Assembly: GCA_027924645.1 (NCBI GenBank)
Contig: BSBN01001750.1
Span: 1,178,001 to 1,242,000 of the forward strand
Direction of reading: 5' to 3'
Origin: Cunninghamia lanceolata
Lineage: Eukaryota; Streptophyta; Pinopsida; Cupressales; Cupressaceae
DNA length: 64,000 nt
The first letter of the stretch is position 1. Each line of letters opens with the position of its first letter. The notes below the pieces were generated by a model. It was not told where the DNA came from. It searched no databases and worked only from the letters and a program-made list of their open reading frames with translations. Shown in pieces: positions 24,439 through 36,941 of the stretch. A program made the position numbers and the translations under genes.

Positions 24439-25344
24439 TGTTAGAAATGAAAGCAACACTACTTCAATGGAAATCTGATTCAAGATAAATTTTAGCAATA
24501 TTTAAGTGTGCATTAATAATGGAGATTGTAACAAAACATAAAACCCACTACAGAAAAGATGTCAAACATGAAGAACTCAACACAGACATAGTGTTTACAT
24601 GGAGAAAACCCTTGCAGGTAAAAAAACTCCTCCAGGAAAAAGGCACAAGTTTGTATTAATCTCAACAAGATTGTACAATACATCAACTACACAAGTCTTC
24701 AATCTGACAACTTTTCGGCAGCACTTGAGTACCTAAAATCTATATTGCAGCAACAAATACATGGAAAATACTTATAGAAATATTTTCCAACTCATCCTAG
24801 GCATTCACCTTCTCTCTCCTAAGATTCTCCAACCTATAAACATTAATTACCATCTTACAAGCATCTTACACTTGTCCAAAAATAGTCATGCAAAGGTTGG
24901 GGGCCCAAGACTAAATCTGGCCTCTTACAGCATCTTATGATGCGTCATAACCATCATAGATTCCACAAAAGAGTATCATTCCAAGATAGGAACCTTGGGC
25001 TAAATATAGCAAATATACAAATAACATATCCATCATATGCACCATAGAGTCACAGAATCTTATGACAACTTGCAACTGTCATAGATTCACTTACCAAACA
25101 TTATGACAGTTGTCATACATGCCAAATATAGTAGATTCATCAAGGGAGCATGCCTATCCTCATTTACTTTAAGCTTTTACATTTGCCAATAGTAAAAGTC
25201 ACTCTATAATTACCTTCGTTACTCCAAAATTACCCATGCTAGTGAAACTAGTACATCTCCTCATGGGTAATTACAAATTACATATAATAAATGGAATAAA
25301 TACAATATTGGGATTTACAAGGTTAATGGCACCTTATCCCAACA
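24439..25344 (-). repeat. 5' LTR of copia element D
   Basis: 906 bases; partner of 19,364-20,282. It should contain the promoter for the polyprotein on the minus strand, but I could not single out a TATA box with confidence. Confidence 0.92.
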
Positions 25345-25506
25345 CATCTTTGTGTGGATATAGATCCTCACATCTTATGTGTGCATTACACCATATGGAA
25401 CACTCAAAAAAGTACCACTTAGATCCATCTCCATAGATTTGAAAGGATGTCATTTGAACTTAGGGAGGGGTCGGTCCACTACCTCTACAACTTATGGGGT
25501 AAACAT
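25345..25506 (-). pseudogene. ORF2 of element A, N-terminal ~54 codons
   Basis: The ATG at 25,506 opens a reading whose words match the first residues of element B's ORF2 in order: VDRP.PKFK, HPFKSME, GTFLSVP.GV and DVRIYIHT. Premature stops are present at three positions. The next expected residues (EEYNLAKL) appear at 19,363, on the far side of copia element D, after accounting for the duplicated CATCT. This proves that the two pieces were contiguous before D inserted. Confidence 0.8.
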
Positions 25507-25927
25507 CTTCAAAATACTACTGAAAACTTAGGGCAAAATGTAAATACCTTTTGATTGCTTCCGGTTAGGGTTTTGTGCACAAGAATTTTGAATTGTTTCA
25601 CCTCGTTCTTTCTGTATTCTTCTCTTCTTCGAATGTTTGTTTTCAAATGATTTTTATTTATGTGAGATTTCTTATAACCCCTTTTGTAAAACCTAAATTG
25701 CATTCAATGCTCAGATTGATAAAGCTATCAAAACTCTAACTGTAGTACACAATCACCTTCAATTGCTCCGCAAACTTCCACAACATGATATTTTCACTGA
25801 TGTTTTCTCCAATGGAACTGTGTTAGCTTACACCTCATATCCATGTTCTGAAGGCATCAGCACCTAATCTTTGGTAGGGGCTTTAAAGTTTGTCTGTTAA
25901 AACTCCCCCTAAGCCAAAGCTTTCTAC
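25507..25927. other. spacer between gag-like ORF and ORF2 of element A
   Basis: About 420 bases without a convincing ORF, matching the position and length of the 39,327-39,960 spacer in element B. Both contain a stretch reading, on the element's sense strand, GGGGGAGT just after the gag stop. Confidence 0.5.
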
Positions 25928-26967
25928 TTAGTTTCTGAAGGAAACATATGCACTAGAGACTGGCACAGCCTCATCCTTCACTTTATTTTCTTCTTTCTTT
26001 TTCCAAACCTTATCCATTTCTTTCTTCATCTCTACCGGATCCACATTCTTCACTAGATCACTCTTCTTTACTGAATCAACCTTCACATTCTTACTTCTAT
26101 AAAATTTAGCAATGTGACCTAATTTGTTGCATTCGTAACACCTGACATTTTGAACAAGCTTACTTCCATTCATTATGGATCTGTATTGATTACCCTTATG
26201 CCCAAATCCATTGCATGTATAACAGTAACCATTGAAAGATGAAAACATCATACCCTTATTGTAACCATTCATCATCTGATTTCTACATTCACTAGCTCTA
26301 TGACCAATTCTTTGACATGTAAAACATTGACCAAAGAATGATTGAACATTCTGATTCATCCTGCTTCTACATTCCATAGCCTTATGTCCAAATTTATTGC
26401 AAGAGTAACAGTAGCCAGAGTACCTTTATGTAGCTGGTTGTCTGATAGGTGGCCTCTTGAAATTTTTCTTCTGGTTATGGGCTTGTTTGTTATTACCCTT
26501 ATTGTCTTCAGTCTTCTTTTGGTTATTGTTCTTCTTCTTAGCATTGTTTGAAGTCCGATTTGCCTTTGAACTTTCACCCTTTTCAAATCCTAATCCTTCT
26601 TTATCCTTAGGAGCCTTTTGATTTTCAATCATTTCATCAAGTAGTATGGAGCTCTTCTTGAATTTGTCTTCTTGATTATTTGCTTTTTCTAGTTCTGTCT
26701 TTAAGACACTATTTCTTGTTCAAGCCTTGAGCATTCTTCAGATTTGCTTTTCAGTTTTTCATTTAGGCATTCTTCAATTCTTTTTCCTTCCTCAATTTGC
26801 ATTTTTAGACTGGTGATTGTCTCATTTGATTGATTAATTTGTTCATTTACTTCCTTGTATATTTCTTTGAACTTCTTATTTTTCTCTCTCAATTTCTTAA
26901 TGCATTCATCTACTTTCTTAATATTTTCTTCCAGATCTTCAAGGGTTTATTTAAGTTCTCCACTCAT
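25928..26967 (-). pseudogene. gag-like ORF of element A: coiled coil plus four zinc knuckles
   Basis: The ATG at 26,967 begins a Glu/Lys-rich coiled coil (about 26,960-26,700), followed by a basic Asn/Gln linker with GLGFEKGESS (26,600-26,430). Four zinc knuckles follow: one near 26,400, then CFTCQRIGHRASEC, CYTCNGFGHKGNQY and CYECNKLGHIAKFY. The last two end in Tyr where Cys is expected, exactly as in element B. The stop is at 25,928-25,930. The usual copia capsid domain is absent: the protein goes straight from coiled coil to knuckles. Breaks: an early in-frame stop, one near 26,700 and another near 26,425. Nucleic-acid binding inside a particle is the likely role. Confidence 0.72.
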
Positions 26968-27093
26968 GTCAACTATGCAGTCTTCTTCAGTAAACCCAAT
27001 AGTAGGGATTTCTTCCAGAGGGATAGGATATCACCTAGTCACCATGTGTTCACACTTCAAGATCTTCCTCAAGTGGTTAAGCTTCTTCCAAGG

Positions 27094-27113
27094 AACCAAG
27101 CTCTGATACCAAT
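27094..27113 (-). other. primer-binding site of element A
   Basis: Minus strand reads ATTGGTATCAGAGCTTGGTT next to the 5' LTR, a perfect plant initiator tRNA-Met core. Confidence 0.88.
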
Positions 27114-28472
27114 TGTTGAACACCTAAAATATTGAGAGGGGGGTGAATCAGTATTCTCTGAAACCACTTAAGCATTTAAACATTCATACTACATAGCATA
27201 TTTAATTTGCAGTAAGCAAGGAAAGCATGAAAGCGATCATCAAAACATATAACACATGAACACCAGATTTTTACGTGGAAAACCCTAAAAGGGAAAAACC
27301 ACGGTGAGGATTAGCTCACAATATATTATAATGCAACTGATTACAAAAGGTGGACTCACTATCCAAAAGAGAAGTGCTCACTGCCAAAGGACTCACTGTC
27401 TTGATTAGAAATAGGTAGAAGAAGGGGTGGCTCACTGCCAAATATGAACTGCTAGTAATGCATATGACTTATGCAGAAGATACAATTCCACTGAAGCTCA
27501 GAATACTGACTTAACACACTTCATCTTCACCACAGTCTTATCTTATCCTTCTTTGCATCAGATTTTGCTCACACATACACACACTTAGTTCTTGCACACC
27601 CACACCACACTCCACACAAGAAATCAATCTTGTTTATATACCGCATTCAAGCAAAACATCAACCAGGTCGGCATGATAGATGTGTTGTGTGACTCCTTGA
27701 CTTGTCAACCAAAAACTCAACCCTATACACTTTGCAGAGAGAACCAAAGCCTGTAGCACATTTAGATAGGTCAGCATAGCCTATATTTACTCCCATGACT
27801 TTGTTCTATACATGACTTAACTCCACACAACCTCAACACCTTTACGTTGGCTCTACTGGTAAAGTAATAATAGCATGAACTAACAGTTTGCTCACAACTC
27901 AACATGTGGACTACCAAAATGCTTACCATTTGGAGACCACATTTCTGACATCTATAAACTTATCCTCAAAATTGCATAGCAAAATATTCATCTGCAATGG
28001 AATGCGAAGCATTCCAATATACCACTAATATTGTCATTACAGAGCCTGATACTCTGTCAACTCTATCTTTCACTGCAAAGGGCTTCAAGCCTTGAAACAT
28101 TGGATTTAGACTCCTTTAGTATGCACCAAAAATACCTTACAACTGCATAGCAAGATTCTTCATAGCGGAGCAATGCGAACTAAAATATTGTGATCCTGTC
28201 TTAGGTTCTATACTACAAATGCCTTAGGAAAAACTTCAGCAATTTGTGTTTGAGTGCGGAACACCAAAATGGAAGGATATCAATGTATTCATATAGGGAT
28301 TATGTAATACACTTAGATATATCATGCCTAGGTGTACATTATCCTCCACATCACACTTAGCAACTTCTCCAGACCAACACAACTATATCTTTATACTTTG
28401 TTGCCATTAATGACAACACTACTCACTGTCATGTTCATTAGTCTCTTCATCATCATGCTTATGTTGCCAACA
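27114..28472 (-). repeat. 5' LTR of element A
   Basis: 1,359 bases, uninterrupted. Near its 3' (U5) end it carries CTGATTCACCCCCCTCTCA on the minus strand, a motif also present at the same place in element B. It is the reference against which the three-piece partner LTR was aligned. Confidence 0.9.
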
Positions 28473-28477
28473 GCAAC

Positions 28478-29302
28478 TACCTTCAAATGATATACAAAGA
28501 GTGAAACCAATATGCTTTTTACCAAAAAGTAAGAAAGGTGGTGCTTTTAACTAGAAAGCATTAAAGGCAATGAATCACCATATAATTTGAAATACAAAGA
28601 AGCACAAAGACTTCGATCACAACCACCACAAATTTATATCAATTATCATATAATCATCACCATGAACCATTAATCAAAAGAAAAACATCCACATCAATGA
28701 GCCAGAATAAAAATCTCCAATCACTTTGATACAGACTGCAAGTCAATAAGTTGATAGTATATTCAACATAAGAAGAATAAACACTCATTCACCATAACAC
28801 AAAGTTTATGATTTCAGAAATCAACTGCACCAACTTCCATTCATATATTCAAAAGCAACTGAAAATTAACATCACAACAAAATTGACCTTCTACCAAAAC
28901 AAAGTTTGCCAAAAGATTCTATGCATCGACAGGCTTTTCAAATATATAGCCTTGCCAACCATAACTGTCTTTAAAATAATAATGGCTTCTTGGGGACAGC
29001 CGATTAAAAGATACTTAAAACAAGTCATTAAACTTAAAAGAAAGCTCTCTAGAGCCAATTTTTTTGCAAGAAACAGAAATAAAACATATGAAAAGTCATC
29101 AGTCGACAATTGTCATGTCCTCTCGTGTCGCCTCCTTTTCCTTGTTTTGTCCTTCTCCTGAAGCTAAATTGATTTGTGTCGTTTGAGTTGCTAGTGCTCA
29201 TAACTTTGCTTTGTATGCTCTGTACCTACCAATAATTGGGGTTAACACTTTGCCAATTGGACTGCCAGTGATATTAGCCCAAAGCTTTCATTTACTTATC
29301 AT
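28478..29302. other. unassigned sequence downstream of ORF E
   Basis: About 825 bases, A-rich on the plus strand, with only short overlapping ORFs on both strands (for example around 28,808-29,161) and no recognisable motif. It may be the 3' non-coding part of whatever element carries ORF E. Confidence 0.3.
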
Positions 29303-32300
29303 TCAATCTGCACTCGCCATTCTTTTGTGAATTTCATCAATCTCACATTTGAAGTTTGGAAGGTACATAGATATCCTCCTGAGCTTTCCTACTAACTTGC
29401 TAGTCATTGTGTCAATGCCCACAAGTTCCTCAATAATCATTTTCTTGAAGTTTTGTTTTACCTCTTTGACCTCGAACAATTTGTCTTCATCTTCATCGAA
29501 AGCTTCTATTTCCAAGAATGCGAAATTACTTTTGAGGTCTTTTTGATCGGTAAAATATTGAGTCAGTGTGCTCCTCAATTCTTCCTTGACTCCCCCCAGC
29601 ACAGTCATTCTCCATTCAAGTTTATCTAACCATACTATAGATCCATTTTCCTTGGGGTCATTGAAGATATTTTCATCTACAAGGATGCTTGTGTCAATCT
29701 TGGTCATTTCTTGAGCTTCTTTAAAAACGATCGAAAGATTATTGTTATATTTCCTAACATTTTGTAATTCAGTAGCCAATGTTTTCCTTTTGTTAGAAAT
29801 TAGGGCACACAATTTCATAGCTTCCTCAATATAAAACAATCCATCAAGAGTAATTTTCTCCACCCATTGTTTAATGGATTTACGTATAGCTTGGCACCCC
29901 TTGATTTTTTGCAAAAAATTAGGGTCTAGACCATCCATAGTTATGCTCGGTGTCTCATCTGAAGGCTGAGCAATAATCCTCAAAATAGATTGAATAAATG
30001 AAGTTAAAGTTTTCACCTGAGCCTATAGTTTATCTTTCTCCTGCTGCTCAGTTTTGACCCTCTTTGACAATGTACTCACAAAAAACTTGGCATGGTAAAT
30101 ATCGCCTTCAACAGCAGAGGGTCCCATATCAATTCTACTCATGTTAAAGTTTGCTTTGATAACCTCATCCTCGTTCTTCTAACCAATGGGATATGAAATT
30201 TCCAAAATATGATGTCCAATAGAGGGATCCACCACCATTCTCCACATCCTCTTAGCCCTCTTGGTCTTAGGTTTATCTTGTAGCAACTTGGCTACAGTGT
30301 CTATATTTGTGTCTATCATAGGGGCATACCTCTTTTTCTTCTCTACCACTTTCTTTAACCATGAGGGGGAGGAGGAAGTAGAAACATTGGCACCAGCATC
30401 AGTATTCAAAACAACATTATCTAAATGCACAGGAGGAGTACTATGTTCTGGGGAATCACTTAACCTAGGAGAATTAGGATTACCAAACAAAGAATGAAAA
30501 ACACTATCTTCACCAATTTGATTGAAAATTAAAGAATCGCCATCAGGTACCAGAGAGTTGGGAGAAGTCACATGATTTACTTGCATTTGTGGCAAAGCAT
30601 CTGATTTCTCTTATGTTCCTACTCTTACAGATGCAGGTTGGCCATCTTGTTCGCATATGGTCTTCAACTTCTACTATCCTCAGGTTGTTCTCCATCTCCT
30701 CCCAATTGTGAGCCAACTCTATGAAGAGTTGTATCCAAACTCATTGTAGCTCTAGGAGTATGAGAAACTTGAGACATGTTTTGTTCCTTATTGGCAGATT
30801 CTTTTTGTGCTGAAGAACCAACATGCTCCCTAAATCTCCTCTCAAGCCACTTTGCAGTTTTATTCAACACAAAAGAGGAATGAACCATAATATTTGTGAC
30901 TTCTTTTTCAAACCAACGTACCTGAGGTAAAGGTTCCAAAATAGCATTGTGATAGCCTTCATCTAAAATATCAGAATTATCATCAGTACCTTTTGGGACT
31001 TGAAAAGGCAACCCGAAAGCCCAAACTTAGTTGATTGTCAACATCATCCAACTCCTCTGTTGCACTTCCCTTTCATCAGCACAATCTTCCTAGTAATCCT
31101 TGAGGTGAGGCTAATGCTGATACAAGCTACCTTCATGCAAATTCTTCTTAATAAAATTTGTACTATCAAAAGATGGTCTCACAAGCAATGAGTGAAAATT
31201 ATACTCAGCAAAAATCTTCTCAACATTCATGGCACTATCATTGCTTTTGCAAACAAAGAAAGATAAAGACACGGGGAAAGAATATCCCTTCTTTTTCATA
31301 GCGTGATACAACTGTTCACAGTCGCCATTTGACGACAAACTTCCAAAAGAACAAGAAAATCCGAAGGGTATCTAAGCAATTTTAATGGGGCATTTTCAAA
31401 ACCCTCAATCCACAGATAAGTAAATCTATCAAACTAGATGTAGAAACTTTCAAACCTCATTATCAATGTTATCGCTTCAGGGGAAATTCTCTGCTCCAAT
31501 GAGACTTCAATCTTCTTCGCAGACAACATGAGGAAATCATCATTCATGCGGCAGAAATCTTTCATCCCAACTCCTTTCTGCAACTGCGGAAAATAATAGT
31601 ACATAGGTGTATCTGGCATAAGGGGCCCTTGAGCCTTCAAACCAGGCTAGACAACCTCTTTACTGGCTAAAATGTAGACGAAGAGAGAACACATGTGAAA
31701 TGACACCTTCTGATGAAAATTCGTTAGCTGCTCATTCATATGTTCACTTATTAGTTTTGCGCAATCCACATACTGAGACTCACTACAAATTACCAGAATA
31801 AATTGATACATCCAATTTTCAAAAGAGTCTAACTTATCACTCCCGACGGCACGATGCAACAGGTTAATCATGTCAGAGATCTCTTCTTTGAAATGCCATC
31901 TTTTTAAATTGATGGGGAGCTGAGATTTACCCTTCCTTTCAATTTTTAGCGAGCTCTTAGCAATATGGTTTTGGCACCAATCCTTTTTGTCCCAGAAATA
32001 ACAACAACCAGTAGTAACAGACACTTCAACAAGCTCCTCATGATCTGGTAACTTTAAAGCATGTGATACAGCCTCAGAATCAACCTTTGTTACTACAAAG
32101 CCATCAAAAGCTCATATTTCCTGTGATTCAAGGTAATAATTTCTTGCACATGAAATAATCAAATCTAGACATGACACAGCAAGCGGAAAACCCCCAAAGC
32201 GGGCTAAATCACTACTCACAATCTTCTCTACAATTGAGGACCTATTTTCTTGTTGCACTCTATTCCAGAAATCTCCAAGTCTACATGTCCGAGGTCTCTA

Positions 32301-32368
32301 TCTCTTACTTTGGACAAGTCATTCTCAATTACAGAGGCAACTAGAAACCCCTAATATTTATACTTCAT
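29303..32368 (-). pseudogene. ORF E: broken ~1,000-codon ORF, possible remote relative of ORF2
   Basis: Six consecutive minus-strand pieces in three frames (32,024, 31,640, 31,338, 31,011, 30,595 and 30,016 as left-reading starts) give one coherent protein once single-base shifts are allowed. N-terminal landmarks are DLARFGGFPLAVSCLDLI, then FVVTKVDSEAV..ALKLP, WHFKEEI, and a hydrophobic helix VSFHMCSLFVYIL at the same relative place as the LCLFFYYM patch in element B's ORF2. A disordered Ser/Pro-rich middle and a helical C-terminal domain (29,303-30,016) follow. Size and layout match ORF2 of A and B, but direct sequence similarity is weak, so kinship is a suggestion. No LTRs were found around it. 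An ATG at 32,368 is followed by a stop after five codons. Confidence 0.45.
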
Positions 32369-33417
32369 TCTGACTTGTTTCGAAAACCAAAGAGTGAAAA
32401 AATCTGAACAGGTTAGGGACACCAGAGAGGCCCACAGAACATTTGGGAAAAATTGACTATCCAGACTCATGAACAGAAACTTGTTCTTCACCCAGATGAA
32501 TCAAAGACTCAATTTATCACAACAAGAAAAGAAAGGAAAAGAGCTGGTTATCTGACCTGATTGTGAATACACCTGCAAGTTCTTCGTCAATGGTGAGGTT
32601 CAAAGCCCCTTCAACACACTCCCGTCACAATGCAAAATATGTCTTCGCTCGCAAGGTGGTAACTTCAATTAAAGCTTCGCATCAAAACCCATTAATTCCT
32701 CATTAAATTTCATTAAAATTAGTGGCGAAAAGTATTAGATAATTCATAAATAATCCTTTTGATTTCCCTCCAAAAAGTGTGCGAACACCTTTCCCAATCC
32801 ATTCCAAATTTATTGTGAATTGACAGGTGTCAATACTCCATGCATACTGATGGTTTGAAAAGACGGCGCCTTGGGAAGCAAAAAGTACGTTCAGTCAGGG
32901 TGTCGGCAAGTTTGAGAAACAATGAACCAACAAATGAGAGTTTGAAAGTTCAAAAAACTTCCAACTCTCCGACTCCAAAGGACTTTTCAACAGACCGACA
33001 CAAGACCAAACGATAAGACTAAGGTCGTTGACTTGGATGAAGAGTCAGGGAATCGGATGGTTCTAGAACTCGTGAACTAGCCGATCAGGGTACCAAAAAA
33101 CACAAGATCACCGACCAAGAGTGAAAAATGGCTAAGTAAAGGATCACGACTTATAAAGAGGGTAACAAATAATAAAAAATAAGAATGGAAATTTTGACTT
33201 AACATATGAATAACTCAAAATTTCAATTATAGGGTAACAACACGAAAAGTAGGCATGTTTGCAACATATGCCATATGAATAGTAGGGATAAAGTGTGGAC
33301 AAGCATCAAAAGATAAACTATAAAGAGGTTCAACTAAGTCCATGCAATCCTTAGGGATAAGAGTAGAGGAAAAATGAACAATAAAAGCATATGCCAAATC
33401 TATAAATGAACAATTAA
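32369..33417. other. unassigned sequence upstream of ORF E
   Basis: About 1 kb without a supportable ORF on either strand. It would be the 5' leader of the ORF E element, but I found no primer site or second LTR copy within the window. Confidence 0.3.
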
Positions 33418-34281
33418 TTAAGCACGATGCATTAAACCATTATAAATGTCATCTAAATATTCATAATTAGCAAGTAAAAATGATTTAAAATGTGAAGATG
33501 CATTGTTAGAACCATCAAAATCATTATGTAATAACTCCTTGCTAAGAGCAATATCATTGTGTAATAAGCAAGGAGATAATGAAGTATGAACAACATCTAT
33601 GTGCAAGACAAGTGAACTAAAGCCATAATATGGTTTATCATATTTGATTGTGTCACTAGGTATATCATTGTTATGTGAAGAAAAATCCTTAAATACATCA
33701 TGAGAAGGTAAGGCTAGAGTACCATTATCATGAATTGAAGCATGAAACAAAAAGTGCTCAAAAGTAATAAATCATCATGCTTATGCACACCACTATCACT
33801 AGTCATAGGAAAAGTAGATGCAACATGAAGCTTATGGAAATAGAAGGATAAGTAATAACAAACTCTATGAAGGAGGAGAGTTCATAAACATGACGAAATA
33901 ACACCTCCATAGAAAGATATCTCCGTTTGGGGTATAAAGGTCATGAAAGCATCAAGGATGAGGGGATTAGAAGAAACAATGTAGGAGAAGACCTCAAAAT
34001 ATGTAGAGCATGCATGAATATTGGCTAGAGACAATGGAATGTGAGAATCCATGATAAAATGATGTAACAATGAAGTATTAATCAAGGGTATCAAAGAGAG
34101 TATGCAATAAAAACCCAAACCCTAAGAGAAAAGGACAAATGCTATAGAAACAAGGTGAGGGCTCATATAAATCAAAAAAATTGTCACCAATCAAATCTAA
34201 AATAAATGTGTAATGCAAATCATAGAGGCCAAAGTAAGGGTTGGTAGTGTGGGTAAAAGATAAGATATAATAATGAGCCAC
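33418..34281 (-). other. chain of short Tyr/Phe/His-rich ORFs, unrecognised
   Basis: Three minus-strand readings (34,281-34,078, 34,118-33,882 and 33,750-33,418) run on in the same direction with similar composition (many Tyr, Phe, His, Asp). They may be pieces of one decayed polyprotein. I recognise no motif, and chance ORFs in A+T-rich DNA remain possible. Confidence 0.25.
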
Positions 34282-35640
34282 AAAACCCTAAAGAAAGATA
34301 TAACTATGAAGTACAATAGAATAGGGATTATGAACCCTAACAAGATCTTAAAATATGCTAAAGCAATCAAAAATTATAGATCTGAAAAACCCTAACAAAG
34401 GAGGAACCCTAAGGGGGAACCTTAGGTCATGTAAACAAAATCAGGTTCACCAATAAATGATGTAAGGAAATAATTCACTTACATCAATAAATATATCTAG
34501 GCTAATTAAATCAATGTAAACAATTATGCACAATTTACCAAGATAAATTAGATCTAGATCAATGAGTAGAAAGTAATAAATACATTAATTAAATGATAGG
34601 ATAGAGATGCTTGGCTTTGAAACTAATGATGGCCATTGTTCTCAAAATTATGATCTTCATCTATTGAATGTCTTAAAATTTGAATAGGCAAAAATCTAAG
34701 GGTCAATCCCAAGCGTCGCGGGTTCAATCTCAACTGCTACAATTTGACCCTTGACATGCCAATCTATACTAGTAGACTTCTAAAACCTGTTCACCTTGAT
34801 CTTTAACAACTGATAAGCTTGTAAGGACTATAGTATTTTAAAACACCTAAAGGGAATCTACTAGATCGCTAGGATCAAGTTATCCTAGGTTAGAGCCTTG
34901 GATCAACTGACTTTACAACTATAAGAGAAGATTTAAAGATAGCATACGTAAGCGTGCAGATGGCCTATATGTAGATGCATATTTTGATTTTTTTTACCCT
35001 TTACAAATTGTAGTGTGCTCTAGATGTTCTTTTTAGTTCTAGACTCTATCATGTGAGTTAATGGCACAGTGAATGTCTTTAAATTCTTAGACTACAACAT
35101 GTAGCACAAACGATGTACCAAGTCAACTCATAGTTGCTAGTGAAAATGCACAAAAATTGAAATTTGAATGTGAATATTTGAATTTTAGGTTCATTCCCAT
35201 GCACCACGGGATCAATCCCAAGTAGCAAGGAAATGATAATTTTGAGGCAGGGAGCAAATGTATTGAGGTAAATGTAAATGGAATCTAATAAATGACAGAT
35301 AAATGATATAAGAATAAGTGTAAGTAGGAGTAAATAAAAATAAATAAAGATCAAAACATGAGTTAAACTTAACAAAGAATATGTTACTTGTTGGCACATA
35401 ATTACATTAAGAATATTCTACCAAAATAAACACAAAACTAAATAGAAAATGACATAGATATAAAAATTTCACCATTACAATCCTATAAAGTATGAATGCA
35501 ATTTAATCAACTCCTCACATCACTTACATTTAATTACCTTTGTTTTTTTGCTTAGTCCTAAGGCATCTACATAGCTCTCCCACCCTATCAAGACATGGTA
35601 AGATACCTGCAAAGGCAAAAAGTTCATTTACCTGTACTTT
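34282..35640. other. unassigned A+T-rich sequence
   Basis: No supportable gene. Two similar words near 34,700 (GGGTCAATCCCAAGCG) and 35,205 (GGGATCAATCCCAAGTAG) may mark a short dispersed repeat. Confidence 0.3.
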
Positions 35641-35746
35641 GTGTTTGCTAAGTGGCCTCAAGTTGTTTGAATCAAGATATTTGCCATTAAGTATTTTGTG
35701 TTTGCTAAGTGGCCTCAAGTTGTTTGAATCAAGATATTTGCCATTA
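35641..35746. repeat. 57-bp tandem duplication
   Basis: The unit starting GTGTTTGCTAAGTGGCCTC at 35,641 recurs at 35,698 with no visible substitution over about 49 bases, so it is recent. Confidence 0.85.
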
Positions 35747-35749
35747 CAA

Positions 35750-36936
35750 TAACAGTCATATGTTGTATATCTATGTTAGCGTAAGAGTTGCCACCAAGAT
35801 TTCAATGAAAATGGTGAGATCTGTAGCTCTTGTCTCCATTGGGATCCAAAAAAATTATTTATGTCTGTAACTTCAGTTCTAAATATTTTTTAAGTTCTTA
35901 TAAGTAGTTTTTTTTAATAGTAGCACATAAATTAGGATAAAGTTTAAGTTGAAAATATCTTAAATGAGTGTTGCTTATCTCCCTCCCTCAGCTCCTTTTT
36001 TATTTCCATATACACAAGTGTAAGTAATTGAACAATCACTTATTGGAAAGCTTCCTATCAAATTCTTATTTATGTAGATAGTTGCTTTTTTGGCAATCCA
36101 TATTCTCAAATTTTAAACTGCACAGCAAGAGTCCTTTACTATTTCAAAAATGCCAAATCAAATGACTACTAATCTTTTTGGATTAGTTCTTCTAAAGAAC
36201 AACTCACTAACACGGATGCTAGTTTATGAAGGACCAAAATAAAAATTCATATTTGTTTATGCCTGAGATTTGCATTGCATCCAGTTATTTGCTGGATACA
36301 CATGAATTAAAAATAAATTAAATAGGTAAAATGAATTAATTTGAAGTTGTTGGAATAGAGATTAGTTAGCATGGAGACCTTATCTAACATACAGAAACCT
36401 AGTATAAAAAAACTCTAGCATAGAAATGGATGCCTACATCTTCATTAAAACCAAAATCAGCATTTACATTTACAGAGTTTCTCTCATTGGAGCATGATAG
36501 AGCGTTGTGGACACCAAATCAAGATTCCTACAATATCCGCCCTTCACATATCTTCTATTCAGACCTCCAAAACTATCCACACCTTCCCATAGATTTGATA
36601 CTTCTATTTAAAAGTTTTGAGGGTTGGAATATTGGACTGAGTTGGCTTCAATTTGAGTTGTCATTCTGTCACATTACAAGAAACTCCACAATATTAGAAC
36701 ATGCATAATAAATTCAGCATGAGCTAAATATGTTGAACTCCATAGCATGGAATTTCACATGGGCGTGGCATGTCAAAAACTTTTCATAAGTCCTGACTTA
36801 TATGGTCAATAGCTTTATGAGGGCTAGAACATTTCTCCAAGCCTCTAAATTGATCAAAAATGAATTTCAGTGTATTGTCTTTTTGGCCTCTTCTTTGTGC
36901 CTTTGTCAGTTTATGTGGTTTTGTTGATTTATTGAT
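35750..36936. other. unassigned left flank of element B
   Basis: About 1.2 kb, no gene supported. A plus-strand reading at 36,430-36,708 is open for 92 codons but resembles nothing I know. Confidence 0.3.
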
Positions 36937-36941
36937 GTGCT

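Larger units (their letters stand above)
19364..25344 (-). mobile_element. element D: nearly complete Ty1/copia retrotransposon
   Basis: LTRs at 19,364-20,282 (919 bp) and 24,439-25,344 (906 bp) start TGTTAGAAATG and end CCCAACA or GCCAACA. They are flanked by a perfect duplication CATCT (19,359-19,363 and 25,345-25,349). The first 84 bases of the LTRs differ at four sites. A primer site, one polyprotein frame and a polypurine tract (AAGTGGGAGAA on the minus strand, beside 20,283) are all present. It lies in the same orientation as element A and interrupts A's ORF2. It is the only element here retaining all copia pol domains. Confidence 0.95.
3993..28472 (-). mobile_element. element A: pol-less LTR retrotransposon, host of three nested insertions
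   Basis: Seen: an LTR at each end (left copy in three pieces, right copy 27,114-28,472), both starting TGTTGAACACC and ending TTGCCAACA on the plus strand. The flanking 5-bp duplications are GCGAC (3,988-3,992) and GCAAC (28,473-28,477), with one mismatch. The gene order on the minus strand is 5' LTR, primer site, gag-like ORF, ORF2, polypurine tract, 3' LTR. Removing the insertions at 4,263-9,896, 10,313-15,173 and 19,364-25,344 leaves about 8.0 kb, close to the 7.6 kb of its relative B at 36.9-44.6 kb. No protease, integrase or RT is present. Inferred: a non-autonomous element, probably of copia ancestry given its U5 end and zinc-knuckle gag, needing enzymes from elsewhere. Confidence 0.85.
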
